Source: Agarivorans litoreus (GTDB taxonomy: Bacteria; Pseudomonadota; Gammaproteobacteria; Enterobacterales; Celerinatantimonadaceae). Taken from it: DNA of 64,000 bases. Location of the stretch: contig NZ_BLPI01000001.1 in the NCBI RefSeq assembly GCF_019649015.1, positions 1,383,501 to 1,447,500 on the forward strand, in the 5' to 3' direction. Shown piece by piece: positions 17,655-26,002 of the stretch (positions are counted from its first letter, which is position 1; each line of letters opens with the position of its first letter). Below the pieces are notes generated by a model that saw only the letters and a list, made by a program, of their open reading frames with translations, was not told the origin of the DNA and made no database searches. The translations under genes and the position numbers were made by a program.

Positions 17655-18110
17655 TTGGTTGGTTTAACTAAGAAATTATTACTGGTATTAGTAGTTATTG
17701 CTGGCGCTTTTGGACTTGGCGCCGGTGTAAGTTATTGGCAGCAACAACAGCTTGATGTACTAGACTTTAAGCACTGCCAACAACTGCATAATGGTCGCTG
17801 TGAGTGGCAAGTTAATGAGCAAACATGGCAATTAACCTTACCTAGCGACCAACTTCCCGCCATGTTAAGCCAAAATATTGAGTTAAGCACCAACCAGGAA
17901 AACCCTCCCAACTTAGAACTCCGTTTACAAGGCATAGAAATGTACATGGGCGAAATCAAGCTGCAGCTCGAGCCTAACAAACATGGTCGCTATCAATCGG
18001 ATATTTTGCTGCCGATTTGTAACACTGGAAAAATGCGCTGGCGAGCAGAAATTGTTTCTTTAGACCCCACCCAACCTGTTGCTCTTAGTTTTGAGGTAGA
18101 TAGCCAATGA
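17655..18110 (+). CDS. Conserved membrane-anchored protein of the Sco operon
   Basis: A 151-residue protein with one N-terminal membrane helix (LLLVLVVIAGAFGLGAGVSYW) and a periplasmic domain with Cys in KHCQQLHNGRCEW and LLPICNTGKMRWRAE. A stop codon directly precedes TTG at 17655, which is the first available start, with GGATGG as a ribosome site. Its stop overlaps the sco start (ATGA). Co-transcription with Sco and PCu(A)C suggests a role in copper delivery to terminal oxidases. The family was not recognised by name. Confidence 0.7.
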   Translation: MVGLTKKLLLVLVVIAGAFGLGAGVSYWQQQQLDVLDFKHCQQLHNGRCEWQVNEQTWQLTLPSDQLPAMLSQNIELSTNQENPPNLELRLQGIEMYMGEIKLQLEPNKHGRYQSDILLPICNTGKMRWRAEIVSLDPTQPVALSFEVDSQ

Positions 18111-18718
18111 AATACCTAGCATGGATTGCTCTAATTATTGTTAGTGGATTAGCCGGAGTAATGAGTTTTCAATGGCTTTCTGCTGAATCTAGCCCTAAAC
18201 AAGCGGCTGTAAGCAATAAAGTGATTGCTACCGTACCGGTAAACTTATTCAAAATTACCAGCAGTGACGGGCGCTTTACAGAACTGAATAACGATAAACA
18301 ACTCTATATTGCTTACTTTGGTTTTACCCACTGCCCAGACGTTTGTCCAACGTCTTTAGCAGTACTTAGCGCTGCGCTGCAGGGGATATCAGCGCCACAA
18401 CGCCAGCAACTGCAAAGCTTGTTTGTTAGTGTTGACCCAAAACGTGATGACCCAGAAACGGTGTCCACCTACGCAGGTTATTTTCATCCAGATATCGTTG
18501 GCTTAAGCCCGCAAGAAGGCCAGCTATTAGGCTTAACCCAAAGCTTGGGAGTGTATTACAAATATGTAGATATTCCCGACTCACAACTGGAATACAGCGT
18601 TGACCACAACTCATTTTTTTATTTCTTAAATGCTCAAGGCGAGTTACTGGCAAAAGTGCCACACACCCTAGACCCGGAGCCTTTAGTCACCAAAATTCAA
18701 CAATTACTTCCTCAATAA
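18107..18718 (+). CDS. SCO1/SenC family copper chaperone
   Basis: A 203-residue protein with an N-terminal membrane anchor and a periplasmic thioredoxin-like fold. Copper ligands are visible: the CPDVC motif at residues 76-80 and a His near 167 in SVDHNSF. Sco proteins insert or prepare copper in the CuA centre of cytochrome c oxidase, or act as thiol reductants. It overlaps the upstream gene by four bases and is followed 14 bases later by a PCu(A)C gene, so a three-gene copper-delivery operon is likely. Confidence 0.93.
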   Translation: MKYLAWIALIIVSGLAGVMSFQWLSAESSPKQAAVSNKVIATVPVNLFKITSSDGRFTELNNDKQLYIAYFGFTHCPDVCPTSLAVLSAALQGISAPQRQQLQSLFVSVDPKRDDPETVSTYAGYFHPDIVGLSPQEGQLLGLTQSLGVYYKYVDIPDSQLEYSVDHNSFFYFLNAQGELLAKVPHTLDPEPLVTKIQQLLPQ

Positions 18719-18732
18719 AATAAGGATTAACC

Positions 18733-19179
18733 ATGCGCTCAATCTTGCTCGCTCTCAGTCTTTTATTTAGCATTCACCTAGCAGCCAATGATGCCGCTAT
18801 TACCGTTAACGAGGCGTATGCGAGAGCTACTCCACCTAATGCGCCCACCAGCGCAATCTTCCTAACAATGACCAATACCAGTGAACAAACTGTTAGCTTA
18901 GTATCAGCCAGTACGCCTGCTGCCGGCCGTGTGGAGTTGCATACCATGTTAATGGACGGTGATGTCATGCAAATGCGTCAAGTGGAAAAAATCGAGGTGC
19001 CAGCAGGAAAACAGGTAGAGCTAAAGCCGGGCGGTTTGCACTTAATGCTATTTGATTTAGCCAGCAACTTTGCCGAAGGTGAAGAAGTGGAATTAACGCT
19101 GGTCTTTTCCGATGGCGGTCAGCAACAGCTCACTGTGCCAGTAAAAAAAGTGATGCATAAAATGAAGCACCACCACTAA
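18733..19179 (+). CDS. Periplasmic copper chaperone PCu(A)C
   Basis: A 148-residue protein with a short signal peptide (about residues 1-18) and a beta-rich PCu(A)C domain. The Cu(I) motif is spread over ELHTMLMDGDVMQMRQVEKI and LKPGGLHLMLFDL, giving His and Met ligands in the H-x-M pattern. The C-terminus is His/Met-rich (KKVMHKMKHHH) and could bind more copper. The protein carries Cu(I) to the CuA site of cytochrome oxidase together with Sco. AAGGA precedes the ATG. It ends the operon. Confidence 0.92.
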   Translation: MRSILLALSLLFSIHLAANDAAITVNEAYARATPPNAPTSAIFLTMTNTSEQTVSLVSASTPAAGRVELHTMLMDGDVMQMRQVEKIEVPAGKQVELKPGGLHLMLFDLASNFAEGEEVELTLVFSDGGQQQLTVPVKKVMHKMKHHH

Positions 19180-19189
19180 AATCTCGACT

Positions 19190-19228
19190 CGACAAAAATT
19201 ATTGGGATTAAGCCTGTGCCTAATCCCA
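19190..19228 (-). terminator. Terminator between copper operon and HD-GYP gene
   Basis: An 8-bp stem TGGGATTA / TAATCCCA (19203-19228) has AATAATTTTTG on the minus-strand 3' side. It best serves the leftward HD-GYP gene and may also serve the copper operon. Confidence 0.55.
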
Positions 19229-19239
19229 TTAGATGAGTA

Positions 19240-20433
19240 CTATTCAGACAGGTATCTGTCCAAAGATATACCGTAATCACGCGCCGATACCGCGCTTTCT
19301 ATTTCTTCATGCTCATACTTACTAAGATCTAAGATCTTAACTTCTGTATGGGTATTCGTTAAGGTATTAAAAACTTGCTTAACCACTGGCTGTAGAGGCT
19401 TAAGCTCATTACGCTCAACCACTACACCTAACTTACCCGATTTTAATTTGACCAAGGTACCTACTGGGTACACCCCCATGCAACGGATAAACTTTTCCAC
19501 CAGGGCCTTATCAAACTGAGTACCAACCCCCGATAACAAAATTCGGAACGCTGCTGTTGGCGGCATACCACTTTTATATACGCGGTCTGCGGTTAGTGCA
19601 TCGTAACAATCCACAATGTTGGCCATACGAGTATAAGCCGATAATTCATCACCTTTGAGCTTATTAGGGTAACCCAAGCCATCTAAACGTTCGTGGTGAT
19701 TACTGGCGATTTCGAGCATTATTTTACTAATGCCGTCTTGCGCCTTAAGAATCTGATGGCTATGCACCACATGCTCTCGCATAATCACAAATTCTTCATC
19801 CGTGAGCTTACCAGGTTTATGTAAGATCTCATCAGGAGTATTAATCTTGCCGATATCATGCAACATCCCGCCCATCAGTAAATGCTTTTGCTTTGACCGA
19901 TTCATACCAAGGGAGCGCCCAAAATAGGCCAGTAACATCCCCACATTCAGTGAGTGCTCCATTAAATACTTATCTTTGGCACGAATTTTTGCTAAACACA
20001 ACATGGCGTTGCTTTGGTTTTCTAGCGAGTCAATTAAACCTTCAGCGGCTTTTTCCATTGGTGCTATATCAATGGGCTCGCCTTGTTGTAATTGCTTAAA
20101 GTATTTTGATTGTAAGCTTTTAGCTTCGTTAAATAGCTTTTTAGCCGCTTGCTTCTCGCTTTCGCCGCTACGCTTTTTTGGTTTACTACTTGAGCTATTA
20201 ATTTCAGAAGATTTTGCTTTAGGCTCCTGCTCTGAAAACACGCTTCGGGACCAATCCACAGTTACAACCTTAACCCCTTTACTTTTTAAAGCGGTAACTT
20301 GTTTAGCCTGAGTAATACGCCCAGATTGAGCAATACTGGTTTTTCCCGTTTGACTGGTGATGGATACAACAAACATGCCTTCTTTTAGGGCATCAATGTT
20401 GATGGTTCTTATATCGGCTTTAGGGTTTGTCAT
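19240..20433 (-). CDS. HD-GYP domain c-di-GMP phosphodiesterase
   Basis: A 397-residue protein with an N-terminal DUF3391-type domain (about 1-130) and a C-terminal HD-GYP domain. The HD motif is HDIGK near residue 192. The HHERLDGLGYP segment carries the GYP motif, and VDCYDALTADRVYK is also present. HD-GYP enzymes hydrolyse c-di-GMP, lowering the signal that favours sessile growth. ATG at 20433 has no clear ribosome site; a TTG 12 bases upstream has GGATGAG before it and may be the true start. It is the counterpart of the GGDEF protein at 26.9-28.7 kb. Confidence 0.9.
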   Translation of the reverse strand: MTNPKADIRTINIDALKEGMFVVSITSQTGKTSIAQSGRITQAKQVTALKSKGVKVVTVDWSRSVFSEQEPKAKSSEINSSSSKPKKRSGESEKQAAKKLFNEAKSLQSKYFKQLQQGEPIDIAPMEKAAEGLIDSLENQSNAMLCLAKIRAKDKYLMEHSLNVGMLLAYFGRSLGMNRSKQKHLLMGGMLHDIGKINTPDEILHKPGKLTDEEFVIMREHVVHSHQILKAQDGISKIMLEIASNHHERLDGLGYPNKLKGDELSAYTRMANIVDCYDALTADRVYKSGMPPTAAFRILLSGVGTQFDKALVEKFIRCMGVYPVGTLVKLKSGKLGVVVERNELKPLQPVVKQVFNTLTNTHTEVKILDLSKYEHEEIESAVSARDYGISLDRYLSE

Positions 20434-20586
20434 ACGGCTTGGCAATCACTCATCCAAATTACTGCTATAGGTAGAAAAACACTGCTCGAGTAATACTAAA
20501 GCAATCAAAAAAAATAGCCTTCTTTAGAACTGTAGAATGTTATCGCTATCAAAAAAGGGAAATGAAATGTAAATTTTTTCGAAAGT

Positions 20587-21009
20587 TTAATCAACTGCTA
20601 AATCTAGCAGGGCTAAGTATTCATTTGCGAGCATTTGAATTTTCTCCCTATCTTTATCTGAGAAGCCTTGTTTCTTTGGTTCTAAAGAAGAGAAATTAAG
20701 TGTTCCAATAATTTCACCATGCTTGACTAAAGGAGTGCCAATGTAGCTTTCTAAATGCATAGCCTGATAACAAGGGTGTAAACACATATCGGTCATGGCC
20801 CCCACTTGCTGGTAATCCAACACTTTGGCTTGGCTTACTACATCGGCACAGTAAGTCATATCTAAAGAAAATTCATCACCAGGCTTTACGAGATCAAGGC
20901 TAGAATACGCGGCCTCTACGACATAACGATTATTTTCAATTTTGCTCACAATACCAAGCTGCATATCAAAAGCTTGCGCTGCTTCTTTTAACCACTGTTG
21001 TACTTCCAT
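20587..21009 (-). CDS. GAF domain protein
   Basis: A 140-residue protein made of a single GAF domain, with MQLGIVSKIENNRYVVEAAY at the start and SYIGTPLVKHGEIIGTLNFSS as the core. Two or three Cys occur in TDMCLHPCY and TYC; whether they are catalytic or bind a metal is unclear. GAF domains bind small ligands. No output domain is attached, so it may act through partners. ATG at 21009 has GGAG six bases upstream and is preferred over the longer TTG start. Confidence 0.8.
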   Translation of the reverse strand: MEVQQWLKEAAQAFDMQLGIVSKIENNRYVVEAAYSSLDLVKPGDEFSLDMTYCADVVSQAKVLDYQQVGAMTDMCLHPCYQAMHLESYIGTPLVKHGEIIGTLNFSSLEPKKQGFSDKDREKIQMLANEYLALLDLAVD

Positions 21010-21108
21010 GTGTAACTCCAATCAGGTTCGAAGAAAGCTAAAGACCAATAATCTAATCTTAGTGCAGATTTGGTTGTTGTTTTAACAATGCTTAGTATAC
21101 TTTGCTTC

Positions 21109-21906
21109 ATGCAAACACTCGAGCTTTGGCGTTTAGGTATTTTTGTTGGGCTGCTGGCCCTTTTTATGCTGCTAGAAATAGCTTGGCCAAGGCACAAGCG
21201 CACTATCCCCCGCTCCCAACGTTGGCCAGCCAACTTTGGGTTAATCCTAGTAAATAGCTTATGTTTAAAGCTGCTATTTCCTATCACCACTTTAGCGCTT
21301 GCTAGTTGGGCGCAACATCAGCAATGGGGTTTGTTTAATCAGCTAAACCTTAGCGCAGCCATTGACGTACCTTTGTGTGTGATTTTGCTCGATCTGGCGA
21401 TTTATTGGCAACATAGGTTATTCCACTCGCTACCTTGGCTATGGCGAATTCACCGTATACACCATGTCGACCCAGATTATGATGTAAGCCTTGGATTACG
21501 TTTCCACCCTATCGAAATAGCCTTATCGATGCTGATTAAACTAGGCTTGATTGTATTACTTGGCGTGCCAGTATTAGCGGTGTTTTTATTTGAGGTGATA
21601 CTAAATGGCATGGCGATGTTCAATCACAGCAATCTAAAGCTACCGTTAAAACTAGATGCCTTATTGCGAAAGCTGCTTGTCACTCCTGATATGCACCGAG
21701 TACATCATTCGCAAAGATATCATGAACATAATGCCAACTACGGCTTTAACCTAGCGGTTTGGGATAGATTGTTTCATAGTTATGTCGCTCAACCGCAAGA
21801 TGGACATAGCCAACTAAAATTTGGCTTAAGTCTCTGGCCTAATGCTAAAGATAACCGCCAACTCAAAGGCTTATTAAGCCTGCCGTTTCGCTCACCGAGC
21901 AAATAA
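21109..21906 (+). CDS. Sterol desaturase / fatty acid hydroxylase family protein
   Basis: A 265-residue inner-membrane protein with the eight-histidine di-iron set: HRLFH and HRIHH near residues 105-122, then NHSN and MHRVHH in the last third, with LRFHP between. The family uses oxygen to hydroxylate or desaturate lipids. ATG at 21109 gives the usual N-terminus before the first helix (LWRLGIFVGLLALF); upstream TTG or ATG codons in frame lack ribosome sites. Lipid substrate unknown. It is divergent from the GAF gene. Confidence 0.88.
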   Translation: MQTLELWRLGIFVGLLALFMLLEIAWPRHKRTIPRSQRWPANFGLILVNSLCLKLLFPITTLALASWAQHQQWGLFNQLNLSAAIDVPLCVILLDLAIYWQHRLFHSLPWLWRIHRIHHVDPDYDVSLGLRFHPIEIALSMLIKLGLIVLLGVPVLAVFLFEVILNGMAMFNHSNLKLPLKLDALLRKLLVTPDMHRVHHSQRYHEHNANYGFNLAVWDRLFHSYVAQPQDGHSQLKFGLSLWPNAKDNRQLKGLLSLPFRSPSK

Positions 21907-22055
21907 GCTAAAGCCAATCAGCAATAGCGTTATCAAGCCAAATTAACGGCTTTTACATGTCTAAAACTTCACCAAAAACCATTTTACAAAACTCCACTTG
22001 GTGAGAGTCTCAATTCCTTGCTATATTTCAGCTCCGCGCGAACAAGGAAATAGAG

Positions 22056-22964
22056 ATGTATAGCAGCTTATTGATGATTTTAGGGGCATTAATTGTCGGT
22101 TACATGATTCCCGTAAAACATCCCTCGGCTTTACTTGCTATTCGCCGACTAAGTAGCTGGATGCTATACCTGATTCTATTTCTGATGGGTTATGGCTTGG
22201 CCTTCATTGATAACCTTGGTCAAAACATTATTCAGCTATTTAGCCAAAGCGCAGTATTAGTGAGTTTATTGCTCACCTTCAATCTAAGTGCCTTGTACTT
22301 TGTGGGGCGCTATTTGGCGATGCCAACCGCGGAACCTATCCACAAAAAAAGCAATAGCAAACTCGCGATGTTTAAAGAACCTGCGTTGCTTATCGCACTG
22401 CTGATAACCGGTTTAGTTTCGGGCTTGGCTTACCAGCAACAATTACCCGCTCAATCTGTATTAGCTGAATATGCACTTATTCTGCTAATTTTTTGTATTG
22501 GTATCGAGCTGCGAAGTGCCGGTATTAGTGTTTGCCAGATGTTGCTTAATCGGCGCGGCTTAATTGTTGCGGTGGTAATGGTGCTTAGCTCCTTACCTGC
22601 TGGCGCGATTACTGCCTACTTATTCGACTTACCCTTAAACCTAGGTTTAGCCATGAGCAGCGGCTTTGGTTGGTATTCACTATCGGGCGCTTTATTAAGT
22701 AAAGCAGCAACTCCCTTAATTGGTAGTACTGCCTTTTTTGCCGATTTAAGCCGCGAATTAATTACCCTGCTATTAATTCCAGTTTTAATGCAGCGCTCGC
22801 CCGCCGCCACTATTGGTTATGCCGGCGCAACTGCCATGGACTTCTCCTTGCCTATGCTGCAGCGTGCTGGCGGCAACCAACTAGTGCCGATAGCCATTGC
22901 CAGCGGCTTTATTCTTAGCCTACTTTGTCCGGTAATGATTTTACTACTGGTTAACTTTGTCTAA
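22056..22964 (+). CDS. lysO: Lysine exporter LysO family protein
   Basis: A 302-residue protein with eight or more hydrophobic segments. The LysO markers are GFGWYSLSGALL near residues 204-215 and GATAMDFSLPMLQRAGG near 256-272. LysO (YbjE) exports L-lysine and the analogue thialysine from the cytoplasm. AAGGAAATAGAG precedes the ATG. It converges on arcB and their stop codons overlap by four bases. In E. coli lysO is controlled by ArgP; no such site was identified here. Confidence 0.9.
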   Translation: MYSSLLMILGALIVGYMIPVKHPSALLAIRRLSSWMLYLILFLMGYGLAFIDNLGQNIIQLFSQSAVLVSLLLTFNLSALYFVGRYLAMPTAEPIHKKSNSKLAMFKEPALLIALLITGLVSGLAYQQQLPAQSVLAEYALILLIFCIGIELRSAGISVCQMLLNRRGLIVAVVMVLSSLPAGAITAYLFDLPLNLGLAMSSGFGWYSLSGALLSKAATPLIGSTAFFADLSRELITLLLIPVLMQRSPAATIGYAGATAMDFSLPMLQRAGGNQLVPIAIASGFILSLLCPVMILLLVNFV

Positions 22965-25303
22965 TCATTGTGATTAAAGTCGGCAATGGCCTTGTCTAAT
23001 AGCTTCAAATCTTCTGGATAATCATGACTAAGTTGGTGGATCCAATCTTCAACATTATCCCACCATGCGGGTAACTCCGGCGATTGAATTTTGTTGGCTA
23101 AACGCTGGATTCTCGCTAAACCTATCGAGCCCGCAGCACCCTTAATTTTATGCGCCTCAGAGGCAATGCCATCCTGGTCTTTTGCAAACAAGTTACTCTC
23201 GAGTACTTTCATGTAATCAGGCATCACTTGCTTGAACAAATTGATGCTATCGTTAAGCACTTTTACCCCAATGGTCTCGCAAAACTGCTCAACTAAATCT
23301 AAATCTAAGATCGGCATAGAGCTGCGACTTAATGCCTGTTTAGGGTTTACTGCTGGCTCGACTTCTGGCTCTTCGCCAATCGCAAACACACGATTAAAAC
23401 AATGCACTACCGCATTGCGATTAATCGGTTTGTGAATAACATCAACCATGCCCGCTTTAGCAAATTCGCTTTTGCTGTTTACCACATTGGCGGTAAGGGC
23501 CACTAAAGGAGGTAAATGCTGCTTGGCGAATTGCTCCTGCCAACGTTTGGCAATATCAAAGCCAGTCATATCAGGTAGCTGAATATCTAGTAAAACCAAG
23601 TCGAAGTTATCAGGGTCAAATACTTCTAGCGCCTGCTCACCGCTCATGGCCACCTCAACATAGTGACCCAATTTTTCGAGAAGTGCTTTGGCTATGGTGA
23701 CGTTTAGCTCAACGTCTTCAACCAGCAGGATATCTAATGGAGGATGATCAATTTGTTCAGCTTCATCAGGAATAGCATCTAAAGTAACTTTTAGGGTAAC
23801 GGTAAAGCATGAGCCTTCTCCCTCTTTGCTGCTAACGCTAATGTCACCACCCATTGCACGAACTAGCTGGCGAGAGACCGACAAACCAATGCCGGTACCG
23901 GTTGCTGATTTACTGCCTTCTACTTGGTAGTACATGGCAAAAATCTCTTCCAACTGGTCTTTAGGAATGCCTGGTCCGGTATCTTCAATCATCAATTCAA
24001 GTTGCACTTCTTGCTCAGACAAAGGCTCGGCTTTTATGGTTAAAGCAACTTCGCCCTGCTCGGTAAACTTAACTGCGTTATGGGTTAAATTCCACAGCAC
24101 TTGGCGCAGGCGCGTTGGGTCGCCCATGATGCTATTGGGAATAGGACCAATTTGCTCAAAACGAAAATCTAAGCCCTTACTTTGTAACTGCATTTTAGTG
24201 AGCGTTTCAATGTCGGTAACTAAGGCTTTAAAGTCCATTGGCTCTAGCGACACCGCAAAGCGACGCCGGTCTAGCTTATCTAAATCAATAATATCGTTGA
24301 AAATATTACCCAGGGTAGTCGCACTCAATAAGATGGTATTTACGTGTTTGCGCTGGTCATCATTAAGTGGGGTGTCTAATAACATTTGGCTTAAACCCAC
24401 CACCCCATTAAGCGGAGTGCGCAACTCGTGGCTCAGCGTAGAGATAAACTGAGTTTTATCTCGATTGGCTTTCTCAATATTAGCTTGATGGCGCATTCTC
24501 TCGGTAATGTCTCGACCAAAACCTAACAAACCTAAACGGTTACCATTACGCCCATAAAATGGCACTTTACGCAGTTCAAAGAACGCTTTGCGCCCATCGG
24601 GATACTCTAACCACTGCTCGTAGGTAAGCGGCTTATCATTGTCAAAGACTTGGTGATCGGTTTCCACAATTTTATCAGCAATATCTTCCGGGTAAACGTC
24701 GTAGGGAGTAAGGCCAATAAGTTGCTTTTCAGAGCGCCCAACCAACTGCTCTAACGCTAAGTTACAACCGGAAAACTGGCCTTGCTCATTACGGTAATAC
24801 ACTAAGTCGGGAGAACTATCGATAAAACTACGTAACAAGGCAGAGTGTTCTTCCAGCTCTTGTTGCGCTTGTTGGCGTTGCCTTACTTCTTGCTCTAAGT
24901 TGGCCATGGCTTGGCCACGAGCAGCTTCGGCTTTCTCGCGCTCATCAATCTCATTATTTAGCTGGCTGATGTTGGCTTTAAGTTTATTGGTAAGCTGCAG
25001 GTCTCGCGAGCGCATTTTTTCGAGCTTACGGATCATCTTGCTTAAGCGTTGGCGCGAGTCTTCAATTTGCTCTACCACCACCGACATAAAAAACACCGCC
25101 CACGGCGTAATAATTAAACCAAAAAACACCGAGCGAACTAAATCCACCGACGACACCTGGCCAGTAAGCGCGAAGGTAACACTCATTTGGATTGCCAAAG
25201 CCACTAAAATAATGGCGCTAGCTAAGCTTATGGTAAATTTAACTACGCCCAATCGAGATAATAAATGAACGTAATAGGTGGCAAGATTTTTCAGTGGCGT
25301 CAT
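22961..25303 (-). CDS. arcB: Aerobic respiration control hybrid sensor kinase ArcB
   Basis: A 780-residue hybrid kinase with the ArcB plan. Two membrane helices lie within residues 20-85, followed by a coiled coil, a PAS domain (about 155-275), HisKA/HATPase with His292, a receiver with Asp573 and an Hpt domain with His718. These match the E. coli phosphorelay residues His292, Asp576 and His717. ArcB senses the quinone pool and phosphorylates ArcA. Of the two PAS cysteines used as a redox switch in E. coli, Cys180 is present but the residue at 241 is Phe. yhcC, an arcB neighbour in E. coli, lies nearby. Confidence 0.96.
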   Translation of the reverse strand: MTPLKNLATYYVHLLSRLGVVKFTISLASAIILVALAIQMSVTFALTGQVSSVDLVRSVFFGLIITPWAVFFMSVVVEQIEDSRQRLSKMIRKLEKMRSRDLQLTNKLKANISQLNNEIDEREKAEAARGQAMANLEQEVRQRQQAQQELEEHSALLRSFIDSSPDLVYYRNEQGQFSGCNLALEQLVGRSEKQLIGLTPYDVYPEDIADKIVETDHQVFDNDKPLTYEQWLEYPDGRKAFFELRKVPFYGRNGNRLGLLGFGRDITERMRHQANIEKANRDKTQFISTLSHELRTPLNGVVGLSQMLLDTPLNDDQRKHVNTILLSATTLGNIFNDIIDLDKLDRRRFAVSLEPMDFKALVTDIETLTKMQLQSKGLDFRFEQIGPIPNSIMGDPTRLRQVLWNLTHNAVKFTEQGEVALTIKAEPLSEQEVQLELMIEDTGPGIPKDQLEEIFAMYYQVEGSKSATGTGIGLSVSRQLVRAMGGDISVSSKEGEGSCFTVTLKVTLDAIPDEAEQIDHPPLDILLVEDVELNVTIAKALLEKLGHYVEVAMSGEQALEVFDPDNFDLVLLDIQLPDMTGFDIAKRWQEQFAKQHLPPLVALTANVVNSKSEFAKAGMVDVIHKPINRNAVVHCFNRVFAIGEEPEVEPAVNPKQALSRSSMPILDLDLVEQFCETIGVKVLNDSINLFKQVMPDYMKVLESNLFAKDQDGIASEAHKIKGAAGSIGLARIQRLANKIQSPELPAWWDNVEDWIHQLSHDYPEDLKLLDKAIADFNHND

Positions 25304-25348
25304 TAAGCCAGATTCCTTTTATAGCGCGAAGCAAGCTAAGCAAATGTT

Positions 25349-25612
25349 AGGGTCTGTTAATCTTTGCTGATGGTTTTTTGCAGCAATTTATTAGCCATTT
25401 AGGCAAGGCAGTGAGTGTACAGTTAAGTGGGCTTAATAATCACTCGCTAACGCTGAATAAATGGCTAAAAAATGCTGCCCGAAGGGTTCGGATAAGCGAA
25501 CTTTACTCTTTGTTAAGCAATTCTTGCTTAGCCCACTAGGCTTCTAAGTGCTCGCCGCGATTAAAGCCGCTTATCTCGAACAAAATTTCAACACCAAAGA
25601 TCAACAGACCCT
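25349..25612. repeat. Large palindromic element, copy B
   Basis: The ends AGGGTCTGTTAATCTTTG (25349-25366) and CAAAGATCAACAGACCCT (25595-25612) are inverted repeats with one mismatch in 18. Domain 1 has an 11-bp stem, TTAGCCATTTA (25391-25401) with TAAATGGCTAA (25458-25468), enclosing AAGGCAG and TAACGCTG. GCTGCCCGAAGGGTTCG follows at 25474-25490. Domain 2 is closed by GTTCG + GATAAGCG (25486-25498) against CGCTTATC + CGAAC (25568-25581). No coding frame or transposase is present. It lies between arcB and a related copy, both upstream of folE2. Confidence 0.85.
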
Positions 25613-25702
25613 AGCTAATTCATAAAATAAAGATGGTTAATATTAACCTAGCTTTTGTGGTATAACAGCCCATCTTTTTGTGTCATATAAATGCAATGAG
25701 CC

Positions 25703-25971
25703 CTAGGGGCTGTTTTTCTTTCGAGCTGATTTTTGCAGCCATTTGTGGCTTATTTATACAAGGCAGAAGCTTTAATGTGTAGTTAGTCTACATGAGAAGC
25801 TGATAACGCAGTAGAAATAAGCCACAAACGCTGCCCGAAGGGTTCGACTAAAATCGTTGTATGCTTTGTTAAGGCATGTTTACCTAGAATGCTAGGCTTC
25901 ACATTCCTTGCCGCGCCTAAAACGATTTTTTCGCGAACAAAATTTAACCGCGAAAGATAAACAGCCCCTAG
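25703..25971. repeat. Large palindromic element, copy C
   Basis: The same architecture as copy B with different bases in the stems. Ends: CTAGGGGCTGTTTTTCTTTCG (25703-25723) and its inverse at 25951-25971, one mismatch in 21 positions. Domain 1: TGTGGCTTATTT (25744-25755) with AAATAAGCCACA (25815-25826), enclosing AAGGCAG, a GTAG-TTAGT-CTAC hairpin and TAACGCAG. GCTGCCCGAAGGGTTCG is identical to copy B (25830-25846). Domain 2: AAAATCGTT with AACGATTTT, closed by GTTCG/CGAAC. The stems keep pairing although the bases differ from copy B. It ends 31 bases before the folE2 start. Confidence 0.85.
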
Positions 25972-26002
25972 CTCACGCATCCTGTTGTGGAGTACTAAGT
26001 GC

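Noticed and set aside
25474-25490. GGGTTCG motif in the repeats resembling a tRNA T-loop
   Set aside because: The GGTTCGA-type core is not followed by the conserved T-arm partner, and no acceptor stem or anticodon arm surrounds it.
25349-25971. Insertion sequence with transposase
   Set aside because: No frame longer than about 60 codons with transposase features lies between the inverted ends; at most these are non-autonomous elements.
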